Shown here piece by piece: positions 20,911 through 31,599 of a stretch of 64,000 bases of DNA. The stretch's first letter is position 1. Each line of letters begins with the position of its first letter. The DNA comes from Prorocentrum cordatum. Lineage: Eukaryota; Sar; Dinophyceae; Prorocentrales; Prorocentraceae. A model generated the notes under the pieces. That model did no database searches, was not told the origin of the DNA, and saw nothing but the letters and a program-made list of their open reading frames with translations. Made by a program: the position numbers and the translations under genes. The stretch spans positions 1 to 64,000 of the forward strand of contig CAUYUJ010015009.1 of assembly GCA_963575745.1 (NCBI GenBank), in the 5' to 3' direction.

Positions 20911-23900
20911 TCCGCGCTACGTGTGGGAGTTCCTGTCGCCTGCATGACGGTACCAATGCAGGCGGGAATTGGACGTTTGGGGATGTTTGTATTCGGTGTG
21001 AAGTTTATTTCAATGGTTTTGGATACAGGGCTGCAACCAATACCAATTCTACGGATGCCACTCGGATACTTATGGGTACAACGTCGGTACGTTGCGTGCG
21101 CCACGGTCCGCTTACGACTGCATCTCCCAACCACGGTTACCAGGAGAACCAGGAAGGAGAGGAGAAGGACACGAAAGATAAAGATGGCCCCTATTGGAAC
21201 CATTTTGGCCTCGTTTCCAGGAAATCTCCAAGGAACGGCGCAAACATTCACGATCCGGGAGGCATGTTTCTTAACATATTTTGCGCTAACTCCCACGGTG
21301 GGCCCCGCAGTAATCTATCTGGACCTCGCTGGGCTCCCGCGGGACCTCTATTAGCCCCATCGGCGGCACCAACAACGGGCACTACGACCAGGCATTCCGA
21401 CCTCAGCAACGACGCCGCCACCAGCTCCAACACCAACGTTGCCCAATGCAATATACAGAAATGGCAAATGGACTGCTCGTGGTACGGCTTTGGCTATGGT
21501 TTAACATGGGGATTGGTCAATTCTTCAGTGGTTGGGGGTAACTTCGATTACGCGGTGTATTCGGTCCAACACCAAATTCGTCTCCGGCAATTCTGCAAAC
21601 GGCCATACACTACGATCTTACGATTTGCAATGGCAGTTTTGTATGGGGTACACGACATCTACTCGATTCGATACCATATACTTTTATACCGGTTATCATT
21701 CCTACACGGTTCACGTATTGGTGAGGTTTCAAATCCAGGACCACCACCATCGGCATCACAGTCTGGGCTCGACCGGGCTTTGCAACTTTTAGGGTTGGGA
21801 ACAGCACGCCGGAACAATGACGAAACGGGAATGCCCGGTGGGGAACGACAAGATCGGCTACTACCACCTATGACGTACGGTCCGCCTCCGCCCAACCCCA
21901 TTTCGTATCCGTTTGTGCCGCCTGCTCTTATGCCCGCTTTTGTCCCGAGCAATGCTGGCACCAATGGACCGAACACCCACCGAGAGGAACCTTTGGGCGA
22001 CCGATCTGCGGCTGCCGAGCCATTGTCCCCAGGAAGGGCGGAGTACGAGCCGCTCCCCATGGCCGTCCTGCGACCGAGGGAGCCCGAGGGTTCGAGCCAC
22101 ATGGGGGCACCTTGTGGGCCACTTCAGATTTCTGCCGGATCTGCCCCAGAGCTCCCAAATGATCACTCAAGCGACTATGCCACCCCTCCGCCGTCCCCAA
22201 GACCCCCGCCTCCGCGACGTAACGATCACTCCCCGACTGCTCCCCCTGAGCCTTACCCTACTCCGCCGCCTGGTCTAGCTATGTGTGAACCTCCGGGGCC
22301 CGAACGTCCTCAGAGGGCACCTGCTTGCACCGAGCGGCCCCGAACGAATGTCCGACACCCTCCCGACGATTTGTTCGACAACAGCGACCACGAAGACGAA
22401 CGCGCGGAGCCGCCACTGGCGTGCGACATCGGGGTGATGAGCGATTTGGATGACGACGGAGATGAGTGGGAACGGAGGAGCGATACCCATGCTTACGAAG
22501 ACCGCCCTCCAGAGCCAACAGGAACTTCGGGAAGGACCCAACCGCAGTTGCGTAGTGCACTCCGCACTTTAGGTTTGGGCGGCCGTCCGACTCCGGATCC
22601 AACTTCCGAACAAGCAGAACAAGAAGAAGGAACAGGGCATGATGGTGCCCCCGACCACGCAGATTTCGATCGGAGTATTGCTCAACCGACGCCTGACCTT
22701 TACACACAAGCTCGAAAACTACTCCGCATTGTTGACTCAATTCCCGCTGGAGCAAATGACGCAATTATGCTGGAACGGATTGAACAACAACACTGGTCAG
22801 CATTCTACGTCCCCCTTTTCTGGGCGGCCGCCGGTGATACTGATGATCACAATCTGGTGAGATGGCTCGAACAAATGGTCACACGATTTACTTATATCTT
22901 CCATAATTTCGATACATTAATATCTATGGCGACGGTCCGGGAGGCATTCAATGGTATACGGCACGGCATGCGTCAAATTGGTATTCACGACGCCCGTGGT
23001 CTTACTGCATGGTTACACGCGCACAACACTACAGGAAAGTATTATGTTATGAATGCGTACTTCCCACAAGAATTGCAAGAACGACTACTGGATGATATTG
23101 CTATCATGGCAGGTGCCGCACGCAGTCTCGATACGGTCTTATTCACTATCACCGTTGGCTTGTTCAAAGCCCCTGAAGTGCGAAGATGGTTAACCGACGT
23201 GGTGCGACCCCGAGAACCGGCGCAACCACGACGAGGTAGAAACGAATCTCGACCAACTGAACCACCGCGAGCGACGGAAGTGCGCACCTCGGCCGAACCA
23301 CAACCTACAACAAAGACTGCACAAGAGCGGCCGCAGACTATGCCAGGTGGCATTCACCGACAAGGTCGCCCGGGAGTGGCACGCCTACCAAATGGATGGC
23401 GTCACATCGACGCAATCGATATCAGGAGCGAAGTCGACAATCACATCCAAACGATCCAAGCAATACCGAAATGCATACGCGGACCTTTCCTACGAATACT
23501 GACTCAATGCTTGGTAGAAATAGAAAGAACACATGTGTATTGGGACCGGGATGAGAGTGCTGAGGGTGACTGCATTCGGGCATGGATGTTATTCTTACTG
23601 CTGCCCCGGATGTTGCTCCACCCCACGGCGCATGGAGGGAAGGCAGGTGAACGTGATTTACGCCAACGTATTGCTCTGTTCGATAATGGACATTGCGACC
23701 AACTCTTAAACCGAGCTCGGAACAACATTGCTACACGCAATTCCCGCTCTACGCGTGCACCTGGGAGGACCGCCGGAGAGAAAGAGAAGATTGATAAGGC
23801 CATGTCTCTCATCAGACGTGGGGAATTGAGCCACGCGGCTAGGGTGCTGACTTCGACAGGGATTGCCCCGGGCACCCGGGCCACACCGGACGAGCTGACC

Positions 23901-25553
23901 AACCCGCAACTACGGCCACAACGCGCTGCGGACCGTTTCCCCGATGTCCTCGACGTCTTTGCACCTGCCCAACAGGTAGATTTGGACAGAGACATCTTTG
24001 CCACGACGTTGCGACAGACGAGGCGCGGGCTCAGCGGAGGGATGTGGGGTAGCAGGTACGAACATTTTAAACCTTGCTTGGAGGACGAAGTGGCCTTCGA
24101 CGCTTTATATGAAGTGGCCCAACGCCTGGCTAAAGCGCGCATCCCAGATACGATCAGGGATGCCATGCTCTTCTCTTCGTTGACTGCGCTACTTAAACCT
24201 AACACGAGGGTTCGTGGCATATCCAGCGGAGATGCGTTTCGACGACTGGCCAAAACATTGGCCAAGCAATTGCAGAATCCTCTCCGGGAAGCCGTGTGGC
24301 CGCACAATTACGGCATCTACGATCGGTCCGGAACAGATGCGGCCATACATCTGCTACGGTACATCACGGACAAGAACCCCGACAAAGTGCTCCTGAGCAT
24401 CGACGGCGTGGGCGCGTTCGACCACGTTTCCAGGGCACGCATGTTTGAACAATTATTACAGAATGAACGCTTACACGGTTTGGTGCCATTTGTGAAGATG
24501 TGGTATGCTGTGCCATCACAATACAAATGGAAGGACGACCACGGGCGAGTACATACTATACCCCAAAGGGATGGGGGAGAACAAGGTGACGCCCTAATGC
24601 CGGCATTGTTTTGCTTGGCTCTGCACACAGCGCTGGAGCAAATCAAAGCTGCGCTGCCAGAAGGGGCAGAAGTCGTCGCATATCTCGATGATATCTACAT
24701 CGTCTGTGACCCCATGGACGTCGCACATATCTACGATGCAGTGCGCACTACGCTCCGGAACGTGTGCCGAATCGACGTCAACATTGGTAAGTTGGCAGGT
24801 TGGAAGAAGAACCGAGGCCCTTGTCCCCCAGGCCTGGCCGACAGGTCACCTACGGCATGGGTGCACGACAAACCTGATTTTGAGCGGGGATTGCGGGTCC
24901 TACGGGCACCCTTTGGTTCCAACGCGTACGTGGATCATTTTGGGAATGCGCGAGCTACAGAGAAGGCGAAGCTACTCAACATATTACCCAAGCTCCCTTC
25001 TCTGCAGACGGCGTGGCTCCTATTATATTTCTGCGGCGTGCCGCGACTCAACCACCTACTACGGACAACGCCGCCGAGCCAATCTCGCATCGCAGCGCAG
25101 ACGCACGACACCAACGTCGCAAGTACTTTTCGGAAGCTCTTTGGTATCCCCGGACCCGACAATTGGGATCATCAACTACACGAGCTCTCTTACAATACGT
25201 GGTTGGCTCAATCACAATTGCCATTACGGTGCGCTGGACTTGGATTGCGAAATTCTTGCCGGCTCGCCCCGGCGGCCTACTGGGCGAGTTGGGCGGACTC
25301 CCTACGCAATATCACACGTGGTTTTCCGGAAATTGGTCGTGATATGCTTTACCACCTCAACGCGATAACGGGGGCAAAAATCGACGGTGACCACGATTGC
25401 CCAGACTGTTTAATTCAGGCAGAACGGTCCGGGCGAATATGTGCAAATAATGGATGGCCTGGACGGCCCTTGTGGGCGCAACTTGCTATGGGGGAGAGCC
25501 CGCCCGCGCCGCCAGAGCAGCCGCTAGCGCTAGGTGAGTGGGCCCATGGATAG
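20310..25553 (+). CDS. reverse transcriptase of R2-like element
   Basis: Open for more than 1,740 codons; 20310 is the first ATG in frame, but convincing protein starts only near ATG 21630. Residue numbers below count from the upstream alternative codon at 20235. An NPGP motif (GEVSNPGP) lies at 496-503, followed by a Pro-rich acidic region to about 800. A helical region follows, with RRGELSHAARVLTSTGIAPG at 23812-23871. The RT palm has SIDGVGAFDHVSR (Asp 1390 and 1396), GGEQGDALMPALF (Gln 1450) and AYLDDIYIV (YLDD 1483-1486). All catalytic Asp residues are present. Thumb and linker continue with WLLLYFCGVPRLNHLLRT and a late CPDC pair. The frame ends at TAG 25551-25553, but homologous sequence continues in the same frame, so this TAG is premature. 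The enzyme would reverse-transcribe the element RNA at the target site. Confidence 0.75.
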   Translation: MYSHLSTGTGLVLQPGGGDPGQQLVPWRREIQSCSLGNASQGMQIGLGTCDSHLFGRGSGVLLHARAWADNGKLWMAPSRSCGGSRHEHASHALVHTHTARDGCAGCGTGSTRWHTGIAKSTYADGACATGGAPGLEGGRPWRSPHDGDQRRDDRDGFPLPFRRSAGTAAAQGGRGASCRCSVAVLGWGSTRGGRVPPILIRATCGSSCRLHDGTNAGGNWTFGDVCIRCEVYFNGFGYRAATNTNSTDATRILMGTTSVRCVRHGPLTTASPNHGYQENQEGEEKDTKDKDGPYWNHFGLVSRKSPRNGANIHDPGGMFLNIFCANSHGGPRSNLSGPRWAPAGPLLAPSAAPTTGTTTRHSDLSNDAATSSNTNVAQCNIQKWQMDCSWYGFGYGLTWGLVNSSVVGGNFDYAVYSVQHQIRLRQFCKRPYTTILRFAMAVLYGVHDIYSIRYHILLYRLSFLHGSRIGEVSNPGPPPSASQSGLDRALQLLGLGTARRNNDETGMPGGERQDRLLPPMTYGPPPPNPISYPFVPPALMPAFVPSNAGTNGPNTHREEPLGDRSAAAEPLSPGRAEYEPLPMAVLRPREPEGSSHMGAPCGPLQISAGSAPELPNDHSSDYATPPPSPRPPPPRRNDHSPTAPPEPYPTPPPGLAMCEPPGPERPQRAPACTERPRTNVRHPPDDLFDNSDHEDERAEPPLACDIGVMSDLDDDGDEWERRSDTHAYEDRPPEPTGTSGRTQPQLRSALRTLGLGGRPTPDPTSEQAEQEEGTGHDGAPDHADFDRSIAQPTPDLYTQARKLLRIVDSIPAGANDAIMLERIEQQHWSAFYVPLFWAAAGDTDDHNLVRWLEQMVTRFTYIFHNFDTLISMATVREAFNGIRHGMRQIGIHDARGLTAWLHAHNTTGKYYVMNAYFPQELQERLLDDIAIMAGAARSLDTVLFTITVGLFKAPEVRRWLTDVVRPREPAQPRRGRNESRPTEPPRATEVRTSAEPQPTTKTAQERPQTMPGGIHRQGRPGVARLPNGWRHIDAIDIRSEVDNHIQTIQAIPKCIRGPFLRILTQCLVEIERTHVYWDRDESAEGDCIRAWMLFLLLPRMLLHPTAHGGKAGERDLRQRIALFDNGHCDQLLNRARNNIATRNSRSTRAPGRTAGEKEKIDKAMSLIRRGELSHAARVLTSTGIAPGTRATPDELTNPQLRPQRAADRFPDVLDVFAPAQQVDLDRDIFATTLRQTRRGLSGGMWGSRYEHFKPCLEDEVAFDALYEVAQRLAKARIPDTIRDAMLFSSLTALLKPNTRVRGISSGDAFRRLAKTLAKQLQNPLREAVWPHNYGIYDRSGTDAAIHLLRYITDKNPDKVLLSIDGVGAFDHVSRARMFEQLLQNERLHGLVPFVKMWYAVPSQYKWKDDHGRVHTIPQRDGGEQGDALMPALFCLALHTALEQIKAALPEGAEVVAYLDDIYIVCDPMDVAHIYDAVRTTLRNVCRIDVNIGKLAGWKKNRGPCPPGLADRSPTAWVHDKPDFERGLRVLRAPFGSNAYVDHFGNARATEKAKLLNILPKLPSLQTAWLLLYFCGVPRLNHLLRTTPPSQSRIAAQTHDTNVASTFRKLFGIPGPDNWDHQLHELSYNTWLAQSQLPLRCAGLGLRNSCRLAPAAYWASWADSLRNITRGFPEIGRDMLYHLNAITGAKIDGDHDCPDCLIQAERSGRICANNGWPGRPLWAQLAMGESPPAPPEQPLALGEWAHG

Positions 25554-26441
25554 CAATTCCACGCATCGGACCCACTCGAACACACATCGCATGCACAATT
25601 GTTACGTGATTTAGGTGGTGGCCCCACAGCCCGGAGGAATGCGGCAGCGATGGGTAAAGCACGGGTGCATGCCAGCATGGGGCATTATGCGTCAATATGA
25701 TTGACAACTTGCCCTACCACGCCAAGCTTAGTTATGGAGAACGCACAAATACTCTGCGCAGTTCGGCGTCGGCTGGGGATTGCAGTACTATTCGAAGGGA
25801 GGGACCCCCATGGGCACGCAACAATGACAACAAATCACAATGGGAGGCTTAACAATCGGCATCAACAAGTGGTGGCAGCATGGAGGCAAGTGTTCACCGA
25901 AGCAGGGGCTCTGATCCCTGACAGAAACGTGGAACGCCTGCTGGTAAATACCCACATCCCTACTTCATCCAACGATTTGCGACGATTGGATTTGGTGGTG
26001 CCGGGACTGCGTGTGGAACGCGGACTGCCTCTCTTTTGTGACGTAACCGTGGTGTCACCAATCAGTGGTACTGGAGCGCCCAGGGGGGGAACAAGCAACC
26101 AAGCAGGCCGGCTTTTAGACAATGCGGAACACGACAATAACATTACGTATGCCGACGTGATATCCTCCGGACTTGGCTCACTGCAATGCTTGGGTGTCGA
26201 AGTATATGGCAGATGGGGACGACAATGCGTATCGCTAGTCCCTGCATTGGCGCGGGAACGTTGTCGAGATTTACCCGACGCTATACGACGGGGTACGGCT
26301 TTGGGATTGTTGCATCGGTGGTGGGGGATGTTAGGGATGGCCGTGCAAAGGTCAGTAGCAGACATGTACCGCCATACTTACACGGACCTTCCCCCTACGC
26401 ACTTGGAGCCATCCAACCTCGACGACTTGGAGGTCTTGTGA
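25554..26441 (+). pseudogene. C-terminal restriction-endonuclease-like domain of the R2-like element
   Basis: Same frame as the RT ORF, after TAG 25551. 48 residues (LLRDLGGGPTARRNAAAMG) lead to a second stop, TGA 25698-25700, then 246 codons to 26441. The first part (AQILCAVRRRLGIAV) matches the segment that normally links RT to the endonuclease in this family. The candidate PD-(D/E)XK core is RRLDLVV (first Asp), LPLFCDVTVVSP (second Asp), a helix with AEHDNNITY where a Glu-x-Lys is expected, and LGSLQCLGVEVYGRWG. The Lys seems replaced, so activity is doubtful. The domain would nick target DNA. Two stops are the only breaks seen across about 1,600 codons, so inactivation appears recent, unless the stops are read through. 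Confidence 0.6.
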
Positions 26442-29389
26442 TCGCGAGCCTGACTGCCTCCCGGACAGTCCCCTTCCCGTTCCTACTCCTCCTCCTCTTC
26501 CTCCTTTGACGCTGCTTTGCTGCGTCCTCCTACTCGCTGGGTTTCACCCGCGTTCGGTTTTCGAGCGTGCACTTCCGAGGAGCTCGCGGCGACAGAGTGG
26601 GAGCTGGCGCGCGGTGCAAAAAAAAATGTCCCCTCATTTTTCTTTTCTTTTCTTATTTTCCCGATTCTTCTTGATTATTAGCGCTTGAGGGGAGAAGAAG
26701 ATGCAAAAACGGATCGGCAAACTACGAAAAAGAGAATAAAGAAAACCACAAAGAAACGGAGAGAAACTGCAAAACGAGGGCGGAGTGAAAATAAGAAAAG
26801 GAAAACAAATGGGAAACAAAACAAGAAATAAAGATAGGAAAAAAGGAATAGGAAAAAACACGGAGGAAACAAATGGGGACGCACAATTTTTGGTACGGTT
26901 GATTTTAAGCAGTAAGCGTTAGAATACTGTAAGGTTTGTCGTCGTCGCTCTCCCGAGTTGGATATCCGTCGTTTTCGAACATGACTAGTCGATCCATTTT
27001 TGAAACCCGTCCATTATGAAAGTGCAGCCGGCCTCGGAAATACCGGTTGGTCGTATGGTAGTTTTCCGTGTGCGAAAATTGATAATTATGAAATCACCGC
27101 CAACTGTAATATGGACTTCAACCCGTTTTATTGGAAACATGCCGGTACCGAATGTGTCACTTGATTCGACCATGCAATTTTATGCGCGTATTTCAGTGAA
27201 AAGAAAATATGTTGATCGAGCATATGAGGGTACGAATCATGCAAGAAACCGGAACGTAAAATCGCGAGACGCTTTTCCTAACATTTCATTGCAAATTGGT
27301 CCCGCAAACGGCCGGTTTATCGCGGTCGCACATAGGACACCAATGGGAAAAACGCACCATGGGAATACGCAAATTCAACGCGAAAAAATTGATTTCATCC
27401 GCGCACGATGTTCCGTCAATGGAAATGCGCGAGTGTTTGCATATTTCCACATTTGGTTTCTTTACATTTTGCTCTCAACCACATTGCTTTAAGATTCGGT
27501 TTTTTTCGCATGGCGCGCCGCTGGACACAGACATTTTATCGTATAGTGGGTTAAGATACGAGTAGCCCCTCAACCATCGACCTTTGCCGCAATGGGCCAA
27601 CAGGGCCGGCAAAATGAATGCTATCGCTTTTTCTCTCCCTGTTCCTCCCCCGCTGTGTGTTTTGGGCACCGAGAGGCCTTGGCGTTGATTGCGATTGTCT
27701 CTTCGCTAGCATTGCCCATTATCGTATTTTATCACCGCTATTGGTTAGTTCCGCCGGGCGCATCACGTCAGGCTGCCCCTCCGGGTTTTCCAGGGGATGC
27801 CGCCGGATTGAGCAGTAGTGTCGCCTCCGGTGAGCAGGACTGGCCCATCAAGTGGGGGTTCAATTGTGGCAGAATATACGACCGATTGACCGCCAGATCC
27901 CATGCTTTCTGGTCTTAGCGCGTCTGCCCGCGAGAAATTAAATTTCATATTGGAAAATATGCCAATGCAGAAACAATTTCCGAACGGCGACAATTTACGC
28001 GATTTGTTCCTACCAAATCAAATAGCGAATATGCATGTCTGCAATAAGCGCCATTCGTATTTTTGCTGCGAAACCGTAGTTTTTGACATGTATTTTTAGT
28101 GCAGAATTGATGTTTTGATGAACGCCTCGCGCGAGTTTCAAGCGAGGCGATGCCATTGAAAAACCAAGATGGGGAATGGAAGGTAGCACAGGTCATGCCA
28201 AGTACCAAAAAGAAGAAGCAAAACCAAGAAGGGAAATGTGGAGATGAGGGGAAGGTATGCAAAGCAATTGACGATTTTTTGTCATTCATGCTACATCCCC
28301 CGCAACCGGATCACCGGATTAGCTGGGCCATTGAATCGGCCGGATCATCGAGAATCGAAAGAAATATACCTCCCCCAATGGGAATACAAATGAAAAGCGC
28401 TGTTTTTGTTTGACTCGGCGAACGGAGATTTTGCGTCAACAGGCGAAATCTCTGATTCAATCAGCAGGGTCTCTGGTTCAGCAATTTGATATTAAATTTG
28501 GCGTGCAGACTCTGGTTTATCACGCACAATCTCTGATTCGGCGTGCGGAATTTCTCCTTGGGCGTGCGGAATCTCTGAGTCGGCGTGGAATGTCTGATTC
28601 GGTCGTCTCTGATTCTGCGCTTGGAATTTTGATTCGAAGCGTGTTTTTTCTGATGATTCGGCGCGCGTGGTCTGTGATTCGCTGCGTGCGGTCTGTGATG
28701 CAACGTTTGGTTCGTCATCTCGCAGGGAATGACAAAGGAACCCGGGAACCGGGCTGCTTACCGAATTCGGTCTGGATTTTTCTCCAAATCTTTCATTTGG
28801 GAATATCCGACGAAGTCCCGTTCGCAATTGCGGCAAGTTCGATATAACAATATTTCGTTCGTCCGACAACGCTTCTGCAATGGGTGCAACGCGTATGCCA
28901 ACATCTCCATAATATGGTATTCTATTTACGGTGACCTTATTTTTTATATTACGGTCCCGGCTTTTTATATCTCCCTGGTTGTTGAAACTCGTGTCTCATA
29001 GTTATTCCGACAAGCAATTATACAGCCAATGTGTAGGGGCCGCTATTCTGCCGGTTAGAACTAGAGCCAACCTGGCTTAGTATCTCATACAAGTAGCACA
29101 TTTTTGGTAAACGAGTTGTTTGCAAAACCAAAGAACGCCAGAACATTGTTTTTGCATGTAGAATGATATGCTGCTGGGAAATCCCACCCCCATATATTAC
29201 ATAGCTGTCAAGAACGATTGATGAATGTCTTTCATGTAAGCCGAGGACAGGGCGTGGTTTGGCTCTCTACTCGAAGAACCGCTCTTGGGCTACATCCCGA
29301 TGATGGGAGACGTCGGCGAAGAGCTAGCTGATCACGCCCCCCATTCGGCAGCCTGAGCCCAAAGCGACGCGGTTGAAAAAGTTGCGATG
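26442..29389. other. 3' tail of the element, then AT-richer intergenic DNA
   Basis: 26442-26520 is the pyrimidine-rich trailer of the element (CTCCTCCTCTTCCTCC, then GACGCTGCTTTGC). 26620-29389 is AT-richer. Open frames of 60-158 codons exist on both strands (27016-27492 is the longest) with no motif. 27700-27760 encodes a hydrophobic stretch that could be chance. No gene is supported. Confidence 0.45.
28420..28705. repeat. 21-bp degenerate tandem array
   Basis: Iterations of GCGGAATCTCTGATTCGGCGT with 21-bp spacing, clearest at 28521-28590, becoming more degenerate to both sides. A 7-residue periodic reading (AESLIRR-like) follows from the unit length. An open frame runs on each strand; translation is not supported. 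Confidence 0.65.
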
Positions 29390-30130
29390 GCTCGCGCTGC
29401 TGCCCTCTTGCAAGAGCAGCTCCGTCTGCAATTATCACTGGCGATTCCCGCGGCCGATGACGCGCAGAAGAGAATTACGATAACGGATGGCAGCCTCACG
29501 GATTACACACTATTCTATCGGAGAGGCTGGGCGCGCGCGAGAAGCACGTGAAAATGGCAGATGCGCGGGCGGAGAAGCTCGAGCACTTGTGCGAGGAGAT
29601 CGGCGGGGGCCAAGATCCGCGAGCGCATCCACGAATACATGTCCAAGCAACATCGCCAACTCGTGACCTCTCGGTGGAACTGCTCCGGCGCGCCGAACTA
29701 AAGAGCGGAGCCAAGCAAATGTGGGTTAACCAGGGCCGCCCCCCCCGCCGAGCACGCCGCCCGGAACTTCTGCTTCGGCCTAAAGTACATTCTCAAACGC
29801 GAGTGGGAAATCCCGCGCGCCATCGCGGATGAATCGCCCTACGTGGTCACAGTCGGCGGGGGGCGCGCGCTGACAGCTTGAGTCTCGCACAGCGCGGTGG
29901 GAAGTCGACTGGCAGGGGGGCGGGGGCAACCTGGCGCGACCTCCGTGGCCGCCCGCAGATCGTCGAACTCCAGAGCAAGTCCAACGAGCTGGTTGCCAAG
30001 GCCTCTGCAGGAAAAAGAGAGGGGCCAAAGGGGCGTCGCCAAGGGGCGCCCAAACGTTAGGGAAGCGCGCATAGGCAACGTTTCGCCAGCAGTCGGCACT
30101 ACTGCGCGTATAAACCAATGTTTTAAATAA
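29390..30130 (+). pseudogene. putative ORF1 of second LINE
   Basis: Coding-looking pieces in alternating frames: VKMADARAEKLEHLCEEIGG at 29549-29608, KIRERIHEYMSKQHRQLVTS at about 29609-29670, ARNFCFGLKYILKREWEIPR at about 29758-29815 followed by DESPYVVTVGGGRALTA, and a charged end (QEKERGQRGVAKGR, 30010-30050). Helical, basic and directly upstream of the endonuclease, so ORF1 is the natural reading. No family signature beyond that. Confidence 0.4.
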
Positions 30131-30239
30131 TTTTAACTTAATTCGGAACAGCAAAGGAAAACATGTTTCACCTGCAGTCGGCCGTGCTGCGGACCCACGG
30201 GGTTGCCGAAATGGCTTACTTGGCCCTTGCAGCCTGCAC

Positions 30240-31180
30240 CTCCGAGTCGCCGCTTGGAACGCCGAGGGCCTCGCAATAGCGAAACGCGTGGAGCTGGAGA
30301 CGCGCGTGCGCGCCTTGAGCTCTGACATCCTGTGCCTCCAGGAGGCTCGCAATGCTGGTTCAGAGCATTGCTCCACTGAGTCTGGCTTTTTGATTCGCCC
30401 TGCCCGGTAATGTGGACGCGGGCGACAATGAAACAGCAGGTGATGGATTCGTGGTTGCCCCCCCCCACCTCCGAAGAAGCGTGATCAATTTTCGTCGGGG
30501 AACTTCCTGGATGGCTTGTCTAAAACACTGCGATGTGGGCGTCAAGGCCGCAATCCGCAGCATTTGCGCGCCTCGCAATGGAAAGCCTGTAGCTGACTGG
30601 CAAATCTTCTACGGCGAGCTCGGCGGATTTATTGGCAACATCTCTCGCCATGGCCCCCTGCTTGCGCTCGGCGGCTTCAGTGCCAAGCTGCGCGGGGGCG
30701 GCGTGCATTGGCGCCTCAAGCAGGAGTCTTCTGGCAGAGCTGTGCGCCCAGGCGAAGCTGGCAATCGTTGGCGCCTTTTTCGACGCGCCCGCGGAGCACC
30801 GAGTCGCCCTTTGCGACGTCGGGAAGTCACCGGGCGACCCTGTAACTCATGCTAGCTTCGGCCACATTCTCGTCTACGCGGACCTGGGGTGCCAGAAGAA
30901 AACGGCCACAGCGGCTTCCGGCCGCTCGATCTGCAGTCTGTTCGAACGCCTGGAGTGGCAGCTCGGCTTGCGGCGGCTGTCTCAGATCATCCGGAAGGGC
31001 TGGGCGCGACGACGGCAATGGTGGACCGCGCCGAGCAGAGCGTGCCGAAGGCATTCCGCGCGGCAAGCGCCGATGGGTTGCCGAGGCTTCGGGCGATGCC
31101 GCTCCAGCCGTGGATTTCGAGCCCGGCGCTGCGCATTATTGGCGACTGGGCTGCGGTGACAAGGCAAGGCGACGCGGCGT
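30240..31180 (+). pseudogene. AP-like endonuclease of second LINE
   Basis: Starts LRVAAWNAEGLAIAKRVELE, with the Asn of the EEP fold, and SSDILCLQEARNAG with the metal-binding Glu (30240-30360). After a stop at about 30408, another frame carries FVVAPPHLRRSVINF, RSICAPRN, FYGELGGFIGN and LALGGFSAKL, where GDFNAKLG is expected, so both the Asp and the Asn of that box are lost. The next frame holds SLLAELCAQAKLAIVGAFF and SFGHILVYADL, the C-terminal blocks. Three frames in sequence; not functional. Confidence 0.65.
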
Positions 31181-31599
31181 CTGAGAGAATGCTTCACCGC
31201 AAGGTCAAAAAACCCGTGGCAATCGACAAGAACGAGTAGCTCAATGGCATGCTGGCTTCAAGAGATTTGACAAAAAGTACGACGTCTTCGGAAATGCCGC
31301 CCTCGTAGGCAGGGCCGGTTGCGCGATTCAGCTGGTTGCGTCGTGGACTCCAGCGACCGCGCGGAGACTATGCGCAGTGGGCTGTGAGGAACACTACAGC
31401 AATGTATACTACATCGCTGTGGTCAGACTTCCAGGTCGACCTTGGACCTGTCGCGGACGAGGAAATGAGTTCCGCGGCCTGGACAATTAAATGAAGCGAA
31501 GCATGCGGATCCGACGGAGTCCCCGGAGACCTTTGGAGAGCGGTCTGCACGCGCGGTTCGCCCGCGCGCAAGTGGGCAACTGTTCTCTGCCAGAAGTGC

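Larger units (their letters stand above)
20104..26620 (+). mobile_element. R2-like retroelement, RT plus restriction-like endonuclease, nearly intact
   Basis: A long RT ORF is followed in the same frame by a C-terminal PD-(D/E)XK-like domain. No AP-endonuclease, RNase H or integrase was recognised. That order matches early-branching non-LTR elements of the R2 type. The 3' side has a pyrimidine tail (26470-26510) that is also present behind a decayed second copy at 54.25 kb. The 5' boundary is not defined. GC is lower and codon choice less GC3-biased than in the 5.7-12 kb LINE. Confidence 0.65.
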
